Shown here: piece after piece, positions 25,020 to 33,840 of the stretch
Numbering within the stretch: position 1 is the stretch's first letter
Layout of the letters: every line of letters starts with the position of its first letter
Origin: Paenibacillus phytohabitans
Lineage (GTDB): Bacteria; Bacillota; Bacilli; Paenibacillales; Paenibacillaceae
NCBI RefSeq assembly: GCF_013141775.1
Contig: NZ_WHOB01000018.1
Span: forward strand, 1 to 64,000
Length of the DNA stretch: 64,000 nucleotides
Reading direction: 5' to 3'
Notes under the pieces: generated by a model
What the model saw: only the letters and a program-made list of their open reading frames with translations
Told to the model about the DNA's origin: nothing
Database searches by the model: none
Program-made: the position numbers and the translations under genes

Positions 25020-27377
25020 TCAGTCCTGTAAAGCTCCTGCTGATACAGTCTCACGCACCGCAGCCGGAAGGAACGGATTAGGCTGACCCAGGCTGTAGAT
25101 ATGAAGCAGATGCATCGCCCGGGTACAGGCTGTATAGAAAAGCTTGCGTTCATGCTCACGGCCATATTTCTCTGCCGAGCCATCGTAGATAATTACCGCA
25201 TCAAACTCCACGCCTTTAGCCAGATAGGCGGGCAGCACCAGAGTGCCCTTTTGGAAATTAGGCGTTTCCTTGGTAACCAGCCTTACCGGCAGCCTGCTCT
25301 GCAGTTCATTATGCACCCGTGCACTTTCTTCCGCTGTTTTGCAGATAACAGCTACATAATGATAGCCCTGTGCATGCAGACTCAGCACATCCTGCTCCAC
25401 CGAGGCCAGCAGGTCTTCTTCACTGTCCACGACCGTCAGCAAAGGCTCCTCGCCGCGCCGGTTAAACGGTACGATTTTCTCCCCTCCGGGAATCATCGCC
25501 CGTGTAAACTCGACAATCTCATAGGTAGAGCGGTAGCTGCGGGTCAATGAGATCACTTCCGTGTTCTCTTCGCCATAGATGCTGACCAGCCCGGCCAAAT
25601 CCCCCAGCACCTCACCTTGCGCATAGATTGCCTGGTTGAGATCACCCAGTACAGTCATTTTGGCCCGCGGAAAGAGCCGGCGCATGAATTCCAGCTGGAA
25701 CGGCGAATAATCCTGCACTTCATCGACGATCACATGACGGATCAGTGTATTGGTGCGGAAGCCCTGACTGAGCTCCTTCAAATACAGAAATGGCGTCGCG
25801 TCTTCGTAGGCCAGTTCGTTCCCGGCAATGGTAGCCAGCGTGAAGCTGCAGATGTCATCCCATACATCAGGCAGAACCTGGCTGCTGTTCAGGCTGTCCA
25901 TTAACTCCCGGTCGGCAAACAGCCGGCTGTACAGCCCCTTCACATCAACGAACCGTCCGCGCTTGGTCCAGCCGCGCAGCGGCTTGAGGCGCTGGCTGAC
26001 GATATAACGGGCGAGCATGATTTTCTCCGTTTCAAAATCATCAAAGCTATCATTATGCCCTCCGCCCTTGCGGCGCATCATATTATAAGCACGCTGATAG
26101 TCGCTGTTGTCCATAAGCTCAATCTGGTCATCGACCCATGATGCACTGCGTTCCTCAATGCTAAATGCTGCTATTCTTTTGAGCAGCCAGCCGGTCATCA
26201 GTTCGATCCGGTTAGCCAGCTTGATACCCGGGTCATAGCTATAGAACTGGCGCTCCATCTCTTCCTTGCCGACAACCGCACGCCCCTGGAACATCAGCGG
26301 CTTGAACATCATGCCTTCGTGCTCCAGCAGGTTTACATAGCGCCTTATGACATCCAGGAACGATACGGAGGATTTATAGGTGATCCCTGCTCTGCGTATG
26401 GAAGCTTCCGGCCCATCCGGCGCGTTCAGCAGGCTCTCCGTCTGATTGAACACATCCTCCAGCTGAAACTCCTGTCCTAGCCGGTGCTCCAGATACATCT
26501 GGAAGGTAGTCTGCTGCATATTCTCTTCACCGAGTTCAGGCAGAACGGTTGATACATAGCTGTTAAACAGCGGGTTCGGTGAAAAGAGCAGCATCTGGTC
26601 TGCCTGCAGCACCTCACGGTATTTGTAGAGCAGGTAAGCTACCCGCTGCAGCGCCGCTGAGGTCTTGCCGCTTCCGGCCGCACCCTGCACAACCAGCATC
26701 CGGCTTCTGTCGTTGCGGATCACCGCATTCTGCTCCTTCTGGATGGTCGCAACAATGCTCTTCATCCGGTCATCGGCGCTGTGGCTCAGCACCTGCTGAA
26801 GCAGCTCATCGCCGATCGTTACGCCGGTATCGAACATCACTTCGATCTCTCCATTATCGATTACAAACTGGCGTTTGAGCTCCATGTTTCCCGTAATTAG
26901 TCCGCCCGGCGTGTCATAGGACGCCGGACCCGGCGCACCGTCATAATACAGGCTCGATATCGGGGCCCGCCAGTCGTAGATCAGGAAGGTTCCGTTATCC
27001 TCCATCAGTGAACCGATGCCCAGATAGATTTTATCTGCCGCAGCATCAGCAGATTCCGAGAAATCAATCCGGCCAAAGTAGGGGGATACGACCAGCTTTT
27101 TATATTTTTTGAGTGCTTTACTGGACTGCAGATGATGGCGTTCGCGTTCGTTCAGGATCTGCGCCTGCTGCCGCAGGCTTGTTGAGGTCTCGCCCAGATC
27201 GTCAGGACTGCTGAAGTTCACGGTAACTTCTTCCCAGAAGTCCTTGCGCATATCCACGACATCCGTACGGTGGAGTCCAAGCTCCTCCGACAGCAGCCGG
27301 ATGTGGGTAGATAACTGCCTGGTAATTCCGGTTACCCGCTCCTGCTCCTCTTGCCACTCGTGATCATGTTTATCCAA
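25020..27377 (-). CDS. helD: HelD-type RNA polymerase recycling helicase
   Basis: A 785-residue superfamily-1 ATPase close in length to B. subtilis HelD. Residues 1-100 are a charged antiparallel coiled coil (the arm that enters the RNA polymerase secondary channel), followed by the UvrD-like head with Walker A GAAGSGKT near residue 235, motif II-like VIVDEVQDYSPFQ, LGDLNQAIY, and motif VI-like YTACTRAMHLL. HelD removes stalled RNA polymerase from DNA using ATP, and some HelDs protect against rifamycins. TTG start behind AAGGGG. It is a monocistronic gene with a strong terminator. Confidence 0.92.
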   Translation of the reverse strand: MDKHDHEWQEEQERVTGITRQLSTHIRLLSEELGLHRTDVVDMRKDFWEEVTVNFSSPDDLGETSTSLRQQAQILNERERHHLQSSKALKKYKKLVVSPYFGRIDFSESADAAADKIYLGIGSLMEDNGTFLIYDWRAPISSLYYDGAPGPASYDTPGGLITGNMELKRQFVIDNGEIEVMFDTGVTIGDELLQQVLSHSADDRMKSIVATIQKEQNAVIRNDRSRMLVVQGAAGSGKTSAALQRVAYLLYKYREVLQADQMLLFSPNPLFNSYVSTVLPELGEENMQQTTFQMYLEHRLGQEFQLEDVFNQTESLLNAPDGPEASIRRAGITYKSSVSFLDVIRRYVNLLEHEGMMFKPLMFQGRAVVGKEEMERQFYSYDPGIKLANRIELMTGWLLKRIAAFSIEERSASWVDDQIELMDNSDYQRAYNMMRRKGGGHNDSFDDFETEKIMLARYIVSQRLKPLRGWTKRGRFVDVKGLYSRLFADRELMDSLNSSQVLPDVWDDICSFTLATIAGNELAYEDATPFLYLKELSQGFRTNTLIRHVIVDEVQDYSPFQLEFMRRLFPRAKMTVLGDLNQAIYAQGEVLGDLAGLVSIYGEENTEVISLTRSYRSTYEIVEFTRAMIPGGEKIVPFNRRGEEPLLTVVDSEEDLLASVEQDVLSLHAQGYHYVAVICKTAEESARVHNELQSRLPVRLVTKETPNFQKGTLVLPAYLAKGVEFDAVIIYDGSAEKYGREHERKLFYTACTRAMHLLHIYSLGQPNPFLPAAVRETVSAGALQD

Positions 27378-27580
27378 TGCATTTCATCCCCTTCAGAAGG
27401 TTGACATTCATAATTCTACATGTTATAATTAAATTGAATAACTATGTTTTTTTGAATTGAACTTTATTTGATATCTTTTTATATTACCAACTCTTTAGCG
27501 CTTTTACAAGTTTCCGGCACAATTTATTTATAAGATAAGAATTGCTTCACGCAATACATAACCTTATGATGTATATATTC

Positions 27581-27608
27581 ATCCGGCCCCTCTGGGACCG
27601 GATTTTTT
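27581..27608 (+). terminator. Orphan plus-strand terminator
   Basis: ATCCGG(C)CCC/GGG(A)CCGGAT stem with a three-base loop and six T residues, readable as a terminator only on the plus strand, although both flanking genes are on the minus strand. A small hairpin (ATTGC/GCAAT) lies 40 bp before it. A short plus-strand transcript starting somewhere in 27440-27540 would end here. Confidence 0.6.
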
Positions 27609-27613
27609 GTTCT

Positions 27614-28669
27614 TTATATTTTCCCCGTCATATCGGCAGTGTCCTTCTCGTCCGTGTTCATCCGGTTAATCTGATCAGCCACCCTATCCAGACGATCCAG
27701 CTGATAGCCGTAATCATATATTGCCGCTGCCACCACGGACAACCGCAGCTGCCCGGATTTCTCAGGATCATATCCGTGGATGGCCGCCTCCAGAAAACGG
27801 TCGTTATCCTCTGCCAGAAGTTCAGAATCATTCGCACCCGGCTTAAGCTTATCCTCGAATTTCAGCAGGATGTACTCATGATATTTAATCAGCTGCTCCA
27901 GATGCCGGTCAAACAGCTCATCGGTACGATCTGTCCGCTCGGCCTGGAAGTAATGCCGGTCTATAGCCTCCAGCACCTGAAACCCCTTCTGCAGAGAATT
28001 GAGCAGATTCTTATACACCACCATCTGCCTGGTCTGACTGTATTTCGCCCTTCTTAGCTGCTTCTGCTCCTCTTCGAACAATGCATACTTGTCAGCCAAT
28101 GCCTTAATGGAACCCTCCAGAGCGTTCTTCTCATCCCGGAATACACTTTCCTTCATTTCATGCGATACCGCAGTCCTTAGCAGCAGTGACAGGCTGGTGA
28201 ACACATTCTCAATCTGCTGGATGTACTGCTTGCGCGGCTTCGGCGGAAAGACAGCGATATTAATAATGAATGCCGACAGAATACCGGTCAGCGTCAGCAG
28301 AAAACGGGTGAGCGCAAATTGCCACTGCCCGGAAGCCTCCATTACGGAGATTACGGTAACCAGCGTCAGGCCGATTGTATCGGCGCGGTTCATTTTCATG
28401 CTGATCATAATCACCAGAATACATACCAGCCCGACCGCAATCGGTTCATTGGACAGCAGCATTCCGCCCAGCAGTGCTATCACAGCTCCCATGGTGCTGG
28501 TCTGAATCTGATCGAGGAAATACCTCCATGATCTGTATATGGATGGCTGCATTGCAAAAATTGCCGCTATAGCCGCACCGACAGGGGAGGCGAAATTAAA
28601 TAGAACGGACAGATAAAGTGCGAGCGTGACTGCCATTCCTGTTTTGAGTATGCGGGCACCAAAAGCCAA
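27614..28669 (-). CDS. ArAE/FUSC-family membrane protein (aromatic acid exporter type)
   Basis: About 351 residues. Four to six N-terminal helices (AVTLALYLSVLFNF, GAAIAAIFAMQPSIYRSWRYFLDQIQTSTMGAVIALL, IAVGLVCILVIMISMKMNR in segments) occupy the first ~140 residues, and the rest is a cytoplasmic helical domain (FEEEQKQLRRAKYSQTRQMV). The YgaE/YqjA-like DUF939 family of Firmicutes has this layout. The nearest ATG directly abuts the AGGAGG, so the in-frame TTG two codons later (7-nt spacing) is the better start. Substrate unknown. Confidence 0.83.
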   Translation of the reverse strand: MAFGARILKTGMAVTLALYLSVLFNFASPVGAAIAAIFAMQPSIYRSWRYFLDQIQTSTMGAVIALLGGMLLSNEPIAVGLVCILVIMISMKMNRADTIGLTLVTVISVMEASGQWQFALTRFLLTLTGILSAFIINIAVFPPKPRKQYIQQIENVFTSLSLLLRTAVSHEMKESVFRDEKNALEGSIKALADKYALFEEEQKQLRRAKYSQTRQMVVYKNLLNSLQKGFQVLEAIDRHYFQAERTDRTDELFDRHLEQLIKYHEYILLKFEDKLKPGANDSELLAEDNDRFLEAAIHGYDPEKSGQLRLSVVAAAIYDYGYQLDRLDRVADQINRMNTDEKDTADMTGKI

Positions 28670-28897
28670 ATCCATCCCTCCTAAAGAGCTTGATCTATTT
28701 CAATATAGATGCTGTGATTAAAAATTTATGTATATCCTGAAGGTATTCGGTAAATCTCTAATAATTGCACACACATTATTACCCATGAAGCACGCTGGCG
28801 AATTTTAGTATGGCTTAAGCCGGGTTTAAGGATTCTTTCAGCTTTCGGGGAATACTGGATACATGTCAGCCAACACACAACTCAGAAGAGGTGAATC

Positions 28898-29398
28898 ATG
28901 AACAACCCTATCCAAAGAATTACTGCATTCACCGCAGCCGTAATGCTCACTATGGCACCGGTTGCCGCTTATGCAGAGAATCCGTCTGCCGGCACACCCA
29001 CTTCCGCACCGGATTCCATACACGTCGGCAAGGAGCATGGGCATCCTCACAGCGGGAACAAGAACTTCCGGGCCGGAGGCCATTTCATTATCAATGAAAC
29101 GGCTAAGCTGCTTGAGATGGACCGCTCAGAGCTCATAGACAGCCTGAAGGCAGGCAAGACACTCTCTGCCCTCGCCCAGGAGAAAAAGGGCTGGAGCGAA
29201 GATCAGTACATCCAGAAGCTGAGTGAAGCCGCCAGCCTCAAGGTCGACGAGTCGGTCAAGGACGGCCGGATTACGAAAGAGGACGCCGACAAGCTGAAGG
29301 CCGGGCTGCCTGTTATGATCAAGCTGAGCCTTAGCCGTGCGGCTCAGTTTCATCAGGCCAAGCCTTCACAGCAGCCTGCTGCGCCGAAGACACGCTAA
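28898..29398 (+). CDS. Secreted helical protein of unknown function
   Basis: A 166-residue protein with a cleavable-type signal peptide (MNNPIQR, core ITAFTAAVMLTMAPVAA, likely cut after AYA near residue 26). A His/Gly/Ser-rich linker (KEHGHPHSGNK) is followed by ETAKLLEMDRSELIDSLKAG, KTLSALAQEKKGWSEDQY and a lysine-rich helical end with Gln/Pro repeats. The pattern of short helices with a SL-x-x-G-x-TLSALA motif is common in uncharacterised Paenibacillus secreted proteins. It is expressed alone. Function unknown. Confidence 0.75.
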   Translation: MNNPIQRITAFTAAVMLTMAPVAAYAENPSAGTPTSAPDSIHVGKEHGHPHSGNKNFRAGGHFIINETAKLLEMDRSELIDSLKAGKTLSALAQEKKGWSEDQYIQKLSEAASLKVDESVKDGRITKEDADKLKAGLPVMIKLSLSRAAQFHQAKPSQQPAAPKTR

Positions 29399-29430
29399 AG
29401 CACCAGTCAATGATGCGGATGCCCTGCAGA

Positions 29431-30111
29431 TTATTTGCGGGCATCCTTTTTGCCGTGCGGGCCTGCCCCTTTGCGCTCCCTGGAGTTCCGGTAAGCCTCG
29501 AAGCAGGCGGCAGACAGCATCAGCCATGCGCCGCTGGCTGCGTATCCGCCGATCACATCACTGGGATAATGCACGCCCAGATATATCCGGCTCCAGCCGA
29601 TCCCGCCGGTCATCAGTACGGTGAACAGAATCAGGATGAATCGCTCACGTCTGTTGTGCATATGCCTCCAGAGAAGATAGGCAATCACTCCGTATAAAGA
29701 GAAGGCAGCCATAGAATGTCCGCTCGGAAAGCTGTACCCGGCCTGTTCAATAAGTCTGTGTATAGTGGGACGTTCGCGGTGGAACCACAGCTTCAGCAGT
29801 GTATTCAGCAATTGCGAGCCTAAGCCCACCCACAGAAACAATGCCAGCTCCATCCGGTGCTTCAAGGCGAAGAATAATATAGTCATCGTGAGCAGCGAAA
29901 TCCCGATAGCCAGCCTCGAGGAGCCGACGAGCGATAAGCTTTTGGCCAGCGCAGTGAGCGGCGGCGACTCCATAGATTGCACGATATGTATAACGGCACG
30001 GTCAAAGCCAGCAGCTCCGCCCTGCTTCACCAATACAGCGATCAGGATAAATCCCAGCAAAAACCATATAAAACGGCGAAATCCGCCGGACCAGTAATGA
30101 TAATAAAGCAT
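29431..30111 (-). CDS. PAP2-family membrane phosphatase
   Basis: A 226-residue integral membrane phosphatase with the three-part catalytic signature: KLWFHRERP (C1), PSGHSM (C2, catalytic His) and SRIYLGVHYPSDV (C3, nucleophile-type His). Five or six helices surround it. Family members dephosphorylate undecaprenyl pyrophosphate, phosphatidic acid or related lipids at the outer face of the membrane. ATG follows AAGGGGG. The C-terminal tail is basic (RKGAGPHGKKDARK). It faces away from the Hfq-like gene. Confidence 0.92.
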   Translation of the reverse strand: MLYYHYWSGGFRRFIWFLLGFILIAVLVKQGGAAGFDRAVIHIVQSMESPPLTALAKSLSLVGSSRLAIGISLLTMTILFFALKHRMELALFLWVGLGSQLLNTLLKLWFHRERPTIHRLIEQAGYSFPSGHSMAAFSLYGVIAYLLWRHMHNRRERFILILFTVLMTGGIGWSRIYLGVHYPSDVIGGYAASGAWLMLSAACFEAYRNSRERKGAGPHGKKDARK

Positions 30112-30170
30112 AACTACCCCCTTGTCTATTTCCGCGCCTGATGACAGATTTCCTGGAAGAGTCTCTCCCG

Positions 30171-30179
30171 TGTTATAAT
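30171..30179 (+). promoter_or_regulatory. Extended -10 promoter of the Hfq-like gene
   Basis: TGTTATAAT (extended -10) lies 44 bp before the GTG start. The -35 area shows only a weak TTCCTG match at 18-bp spacing. Confidence 0.55.
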
Positions 30180-30222
30180 TGCCTAAGAAGTTAATTCATA
30201 CTAAAGATGGAGTGCTGCCAAA

Positions 30223-30444
30223 GTGGAAAGTCTAAAATTACAGGAACGATTGTTGAACCAGTGTATCTCAACAAAAGTGCCCGTGACCATTTTTACAACT
30301 AACGGAGTCAAAATGCAGGGACTCGTAACCTCTTATGACGCTTATACTATCACCTTGCAGGGTCAAGGTGACGGCAGACAGAACGTACTCTTCAAATCGG
30401 CAGTCTCCACGGTAGTGCCGCTGAAGCCCGTCTCACTCAAATAA
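30223..30444 (+). CDS. hfq: Hfq-like RNA-binding protein
   Basis: A 73-residue Sm-fold protein. LQERLLNQCISTKVPVTIFTTNG begins with the Hfq alpha helix and Sm1 strand (split here at VPVTIF), followed by GVKMQGLVTSYDAYTITLQ and the Sm2 stretch LFKSAVSTVVP. The ring-forming core is intact, but the YKHAIS motif reads FKSAVS: the Lys is kept while the His of the proximal RNA-binding pocket is Ser. It is not beside miaA, the usual hfq position in Bacillales, so a second copy elsewhere is possible. GTG start, GGAG site 11 nt before. Confidence 0.86.
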   Translation: MESLKLQERLLNQCISTKVPVTIFTTNGVKMQGLVTSYDAYTITLQGQGDGRQNVLFKSAVSTVVPLKPVSLK

Positions 30445-30501
30445 GCAGTCCCGCCCGGCGCATCTCTGGGCCTAACACCTACAAATTAACCGTCCCGAAT
30501 T

Positions 30502-30542
30502 CAAAAGGAACACCGGAGCAAGCCATTCCGGTGTTCCTTTTG
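30502..30542. terminator. Bidirectional terminator after the Hfq-like gene
   Basis: CAAAAGGAACACCGGA with its perfect complement (16-bp arms) around a 9-nt loop; T tracts lie within both ends. Serves the convergent Hfq-like and lactonase genes. Confidence 0.85.
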
Positions 30543-30601
30543 CCATTGTTGCCTGGCAGGACAAGCATTACACTTTGCAGTTAGTAACCGGTCCGAAATA
30601 A

Positions 30602-31708
30602 TTATCCGGCAAATACTGCAGGCATTACACAGACCGGCTTGGACAATTCCGCCGTATTTCCTGTGAAGGTTAACCGCCCGCCGGCAGCATCCAGTGAGAA
30701 GACCACCAGATTATTGCCGTCCCGGTTGGCTACAATCAGATAGGCTCCGTCCGGCGTGACCGTGAAGTGGCGCGGATGCCCCCCTCTTGTGGATACATGC
30801 TCCACCCATGTAAGCTCAGCCGATGCCGGATTTACAGCGTAGACCACAATACTGTCGTGGCCGCGGTTAGAGCCGTACAGATATCTGCCATCCTTGGAAA
30901 ATGCAATTTCGGCACAGCTGTTATTCTCTGACGGATAACCTTCAGGAAGTGTCGATACCGTAAATGCCGTCTGTAGAGTCCCTGCAGCAGCATCATATAG
31001 GAAGGAAGTTACGGTGGAATCCAGCTCATTGATCACATAAGCGGATTTGCCATCCGGATGGAACACGAAATGGCGTGGTCCCGCTCCTTCATGAAGTGCA
31101 GTATCTCCAAGCGCTTCAAGCTTCTTCGCTTCTTTGTTAATCCGGTAGGTCCGGATCAGATCCAGCCCCAGATCAGACACAAACAGGAAGCGCTCATCCG
31201 GACTGAAGATGGCCGAATGCGGATGCGGCCGGTCGTGGCCCGGAAGATCACTATGTCCGGTATGTACTGCAATATCCGTCAGGGCTTCGGGTATCCCGTC
31301 TGCATCCAGGGTGAGCAGTCCTACCGTTCCCCCGTGATAGCTGCATACTACAATATGTTCGCTTTCAGCATCTCTATTGATATTACAGGTCGTGGTTTGA
31401 CCCGTGCCTGCGGCAGGCATCGTCGGAGTCCGCTTCAATTCAGTCAGCTTGCCGGTCTTCGGCTCAATCGCGAAGGTTACAATCTCTCCCTCTTTGCCGC
31501 CCTCCCCACTTGGCTTCTCGCCAATCGCATACAGCTTCAGCCCGGAAGGGTCCACATTTACGAACGTCGGGTTCGTTATGCCATCAGCTGTATCCAGCCG
31601 CTCAAGTGTACCTCCGGCTTCACCGTCAAAAGCAAACACCTGAACTCCGCTCTCCTCAGCCGTTGCATAAGAGCCGGTAAACAACAGCAGCTTCGTATTC
31701 TCATTCAT
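30602..31708 (-). CDS. Lactonase family protein (6-phosphogluconolactonase type)
   Basis: A 368-residue seven-bladed beta propeller of the cycloisomerase-2/Pgl type (YkgB-like). Repeated blade motifs are GLKLYAIGE, GHDRPHPHSAIFSPDERFLFVSDLGLD (in two parts), GPRHFVFHPDGKSAYVINE, CAEIAFSKDGRYLYGSNRG and HPRHFTVTPDGAYLIVANRD. It probably hydrolyses 6-phosphogluconolactone in the oxidative pentose phosphate pathway, in the cytoplasm, although family members of this size vary in substrate. ATG follows GGAGGAGG. Monocistronic. Confidence 0.88.
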   Translation of the reverse strand: MNENTKLLLFTGSYATAEESGVQVFAFDGEAGGTLERLDTADGITNPTFVNVDPSGLKLYAIGEKPSGEGGKEGEIVTFAIEPKTGKLTELKRTPTMPAAGTGQTTTCNINRDAESEHIVVCSYHGGTVGLLTLDADGIPEALTDIAVHTGHSDLPGHDRPHPHSAIFSPDERFLFVSDLGLDLIRTYRINKEAKKLEALGDTALHEGAGPRHFVFHPDGKSAYVINELDSTVTSFLYDAAAGTLQTAFTVSTLPEGYPSENNSCAEIAFSKDGRYLYGSNRGHDSIVVYAVNPASAELTWVEHVSTRGGHPRHFTVTPDGAYLIVANRDGNNLVVFSLDAAGGRLTFTGNTAELSKPVCVMPAVFAG

Positions 31709-31852
31709 CTGGGTAATCCTCCTCCAACTTGTGGTTATGGATGCATATCAGCCATCTATATAATTTACAGTTTTTCGTGAGGTATGACAAATGCAACGGA
31801 AAAAATGACAAAAAACATTTCAAAAATAAGACTTCTCAAAGCAAAAAGAGTA

Positions 31853-31861
31853 TGCTATAAT
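31853..31861 (+). promoter_or_regulatory. Extended -10 promoter of the LytTR gene
   Basis: TGCTATAAT, with a weak TTCTCA at 17-bp spacing as -35, 46 bp before the ATG at 31908. Its last base is the first base of the cre site that follows. Confidence 0.7.
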
Positions 31862-31874
31862 GAAAGCGCTAACA
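31861..31874 (+). promoter_or_regulatory. cre site (CcpA operator)
   Basis: TGAAAGCGCTAACA fits every position of the catabolite-responsive-element consensus TGWAANCGNTNWCA. It covers the transcription start of the LytTR gene, the classical place for repression by CcpA/HPr-Ser-P. Confidence 0.8.
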
Positions 31875-31907
31875 TCAATGTTAATTATGTATAAAGGGGG
31901 AACACGA

Positions 31908-32243
31908 ATGAGCAGCCTGCTGGAAGCCAGAAATGTATATGAGGACTTCGAGGTGGAGACAGACATTCTGTTCTTTAAGGTCGGGGACCATGACCTTGTC
32001 ATTTTTCACGGCAGAAACTACAACATTAAAAAGAGAATGACTGCCGAGCAACTGAACCGCTTATTGTCAAGCAACAGCTATTATCATGTGTACGGGGGCT
32101 GCTACGTTAACCTGAACAAGATCAGCTCCATCGAAGATGACTGTATCTATTTCGGTGAAATGGGCTTGTATGCGAAATCTGTACGCGTTCCCAGACGCAA
32201 ACAGGAAAGCATCCGCCATCTGCTGAGAGGACTTAGCTCCTAA
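31908..32243 (+). CDS. Stand-alone LytTR-domain protein
   Basis: A 111-residue protein consisting of little beyond a LytTR DNA-binding domain: TDILFFKVGDHDLVIFHG, YYHVYGGCYVNLNKISSIED (the R/H-x-Y-x-VNL signature) and KSVRVPRRKQESIRHLL. No receiver or membrane domain is present. Family members bind DNA as beta-sheet modules and often control competence, virulence or carbon-use genes. The start MSSLLE follows AAGGGGG. A perfect cre at its promoter indicates repression when preferred sugars are present, so it may pass carbon status to unknown targets. Confidence 0.85.
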   Translation: MSSLLEARNVYEDFEVETDILFFKVGDHDLVIFHGRNYNIKKRMTAEQLNRLLSSNSYYHVYGGCYVNLNKISSIEDDCIYFGEMGLYAKSVRVPRRKQESIRHLLRGLSS

Positions 32244-32324
32244 GGCGGATACATATCCGCTGCCTGCTAATCCGTAGAATACAGCATGGAATCATTTTTA
32301 CGCATTCAATGTCTCTCTCATCTG

Positions 32325-32367
32325 GCCGGAGCGCGCATGGGGAAACCTGTTGCTGCTCCGGCTTTTT
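32325..32367 (+). terminator. Terminator of the LytTR gene
   Basis: GCCGGAGC/GCTCCGGC stem with a loop of about 22 nt, followed by TTTTTCC. Confidence 0.85.
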
Positions 32368-32496
32368 CCTGTTTCTTAATGGAATATTAAAAAGTTATTA
32401 TGCTTTTTTATACTTTCTTAAGGTTTGGAATTCTGTTTTCTGGTAAAGTTGTAGAAAGACAGGCACCACCTATATTGAAGGGAGTCATTAATTATA

Positions 32497-33741
32497 ATGG
32501 ACAAAAAAGATTTCAACGAAAATGGACAGCTTGAAAACGGCGGAACGCCGGAAGAGAACGACACTTCTGTAGTTACCCCGGAAGATGGAATTGAACCTGC
32601 GGAGGCTGTATCTGAACCTCAGGATGAAGTAATTATTCCGGCAGAACCTGTACAAGCTGCAACAGAAAGCTCCGGCAGCGTACACTCTCCGAAAATTGAA
32701 GAAAGCGTTCCCGTAATGAACAAGGTAGGCGACGGTACTCCTCCTTCCAAGCCGGCAGCACCTGCAGGCGGCAAAGGCTGGATGATTGCCTCCATCATTT
32801 TGGCAGCGGCATTAATCGTAGTCCTGATTGTGCAGCCTTTCAAGAAAGACGACAGCAAGATCGCTGTTGCTACCGTTAACGGAACGGATATCACGAAAGC
32901 ACAGCTCTACGATAAATTGGTTGAAGCAGGCGGCGAATCCACGCTGCAGAACCTGATTACTACCACTCTCGTGGATCAGGAAGCGAAGAAAGCCAACATT
33001 ACCGTAACCGATGAAGATATTAATCAGGAGATCGCAGATCTGACCACCCAGTTCGGCGGTGAGGAAGCTCTGAATTCTGCTCTGCAGCAGAGCTCCATGA
33101 CTCTGGATGACCTGAAGAAGCAAATGCCTCTGCAGGTTGAGATCCGCAAGCTGGTTGAACCGAAGGTTACCATTACGGATGAGGACATCTCCAAATATTA
33201 CGACGAGAACAAAGCTACCTTCAATCAGGAAGAAGAAGTTCGCGCTTCCCACATCCTCGTTGAAACCAAAGAAGAAGCTGATGCCATCGTCAAACAGCTG
33301 AAAGACGGAGCAGACTTCGCCACACTGGCTAAAGAGAAATCTGCAGATACCGGTTCCAAAGACAATGGCGGAGACCTCGACTTCTTCAAACGTGCCGATA
33401 TGGTTGCTGAATTCTCCGATGCGGCCTTCAACCTGAAGGTTGGTGAAACCAGCGGCGCTGTGAAGACCGATTACGGTTACCACATTATCAAGGTTACTGA
33501 CCGTAAAGAAGCACATGAATACACGCTTGCTGAGAAGAAAGAGGAAATCACCAAGACTCTGAAAGCGCAGAAAGTCTCGGAAATGTCTTCTACCTGGCTG
33601 GCTGATTTGACCAAGAATGCCACCATCACCAATACTTTGACCGATACTCCTGATGCATCCGCTACTCCTGCAGAATCTGCCGCACCAGATGCCAGTGCAG
33701 ACCCTGCTGCAGCTGCTGCAACAGAAGCTCCAGCCAAGTAA
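32497..33741 (+). CDS. PrsA-like peptidyl-prolyl isomerase foldase
   Basis: A 414-residue SurA/PrsA-type chaperone. Residues 1-85 are a cytoplasmic, acidic, low-complexity tail, then one transmembrane helix (WMIASIILAAALIVVLIV, about 88-106). The extracellular part has an N-terminal chaperone region and a parvulin domain (EVRASHILVETKEEAD, GGDLDFFKRADMVAEFSDAAF, YGYHIIKVTDRKEA). The C-terminal tail is Ala/Pro/Asp-rich. Unlike canonical PrsA it has no lipobox, so it is anchored by a signal-anchor helix. It should help fold exported proteins at the membrane-wall interface. Confidence 0.88.
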   Translation: MDKKDFNENGQLENGGTPEENDTSVVTPEDGIEPAEAVSEPQDEVIIPAEPVQAATESSGSVHSPKIEESVPVMNKVGDGTPPSKPAAPAGGKGWMIASIILAAALIVVLIVQPFKKDDSKIAVATVNGTDITKAQLYDKLVEAGGESTLQNLITTTLVDQEAKKANITVTDEDINQEIADLTTQFGGEEALNSALQQSSMTLDDLKKQMPLQVEIRKLVEPKVTITDEDISKYYDENKATFNQEEEVRASHILVETKEEADAIVKQLKDGADFATLAKEKSADTGSKDNGGDLDFFKRADMVAEFSDAAFNLKVGETSGAVKTDYGYHIIKVTDRKEAHEYTLAEKKEEITKTLKAQKVSEMSSTWLADLTKNATITNTLTDTPDASATPAESAAPDASADPAAAAATEAPAK

Positions 33742-33773
33742 TCTATTCATTCCTGCATAATACACACATACCT

Positions 33774-33809
33774 AAAGAGGACAGGCGGATTCCCCCGCCT
33801 GTCCTCTTT
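33774..33809. terminator. Bidirectional terminator
   Basis: AAAGAGGACAGGCGG and its perfect complement around a 6-nt loop, between the convergent foldase and YdaT-like genes; short T or A runs border both sides. Confidence 0.88.
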
Positions 33810-33840
33810 GCTTGTCCGGCCTTAGGCCCGGACGCAGCTG

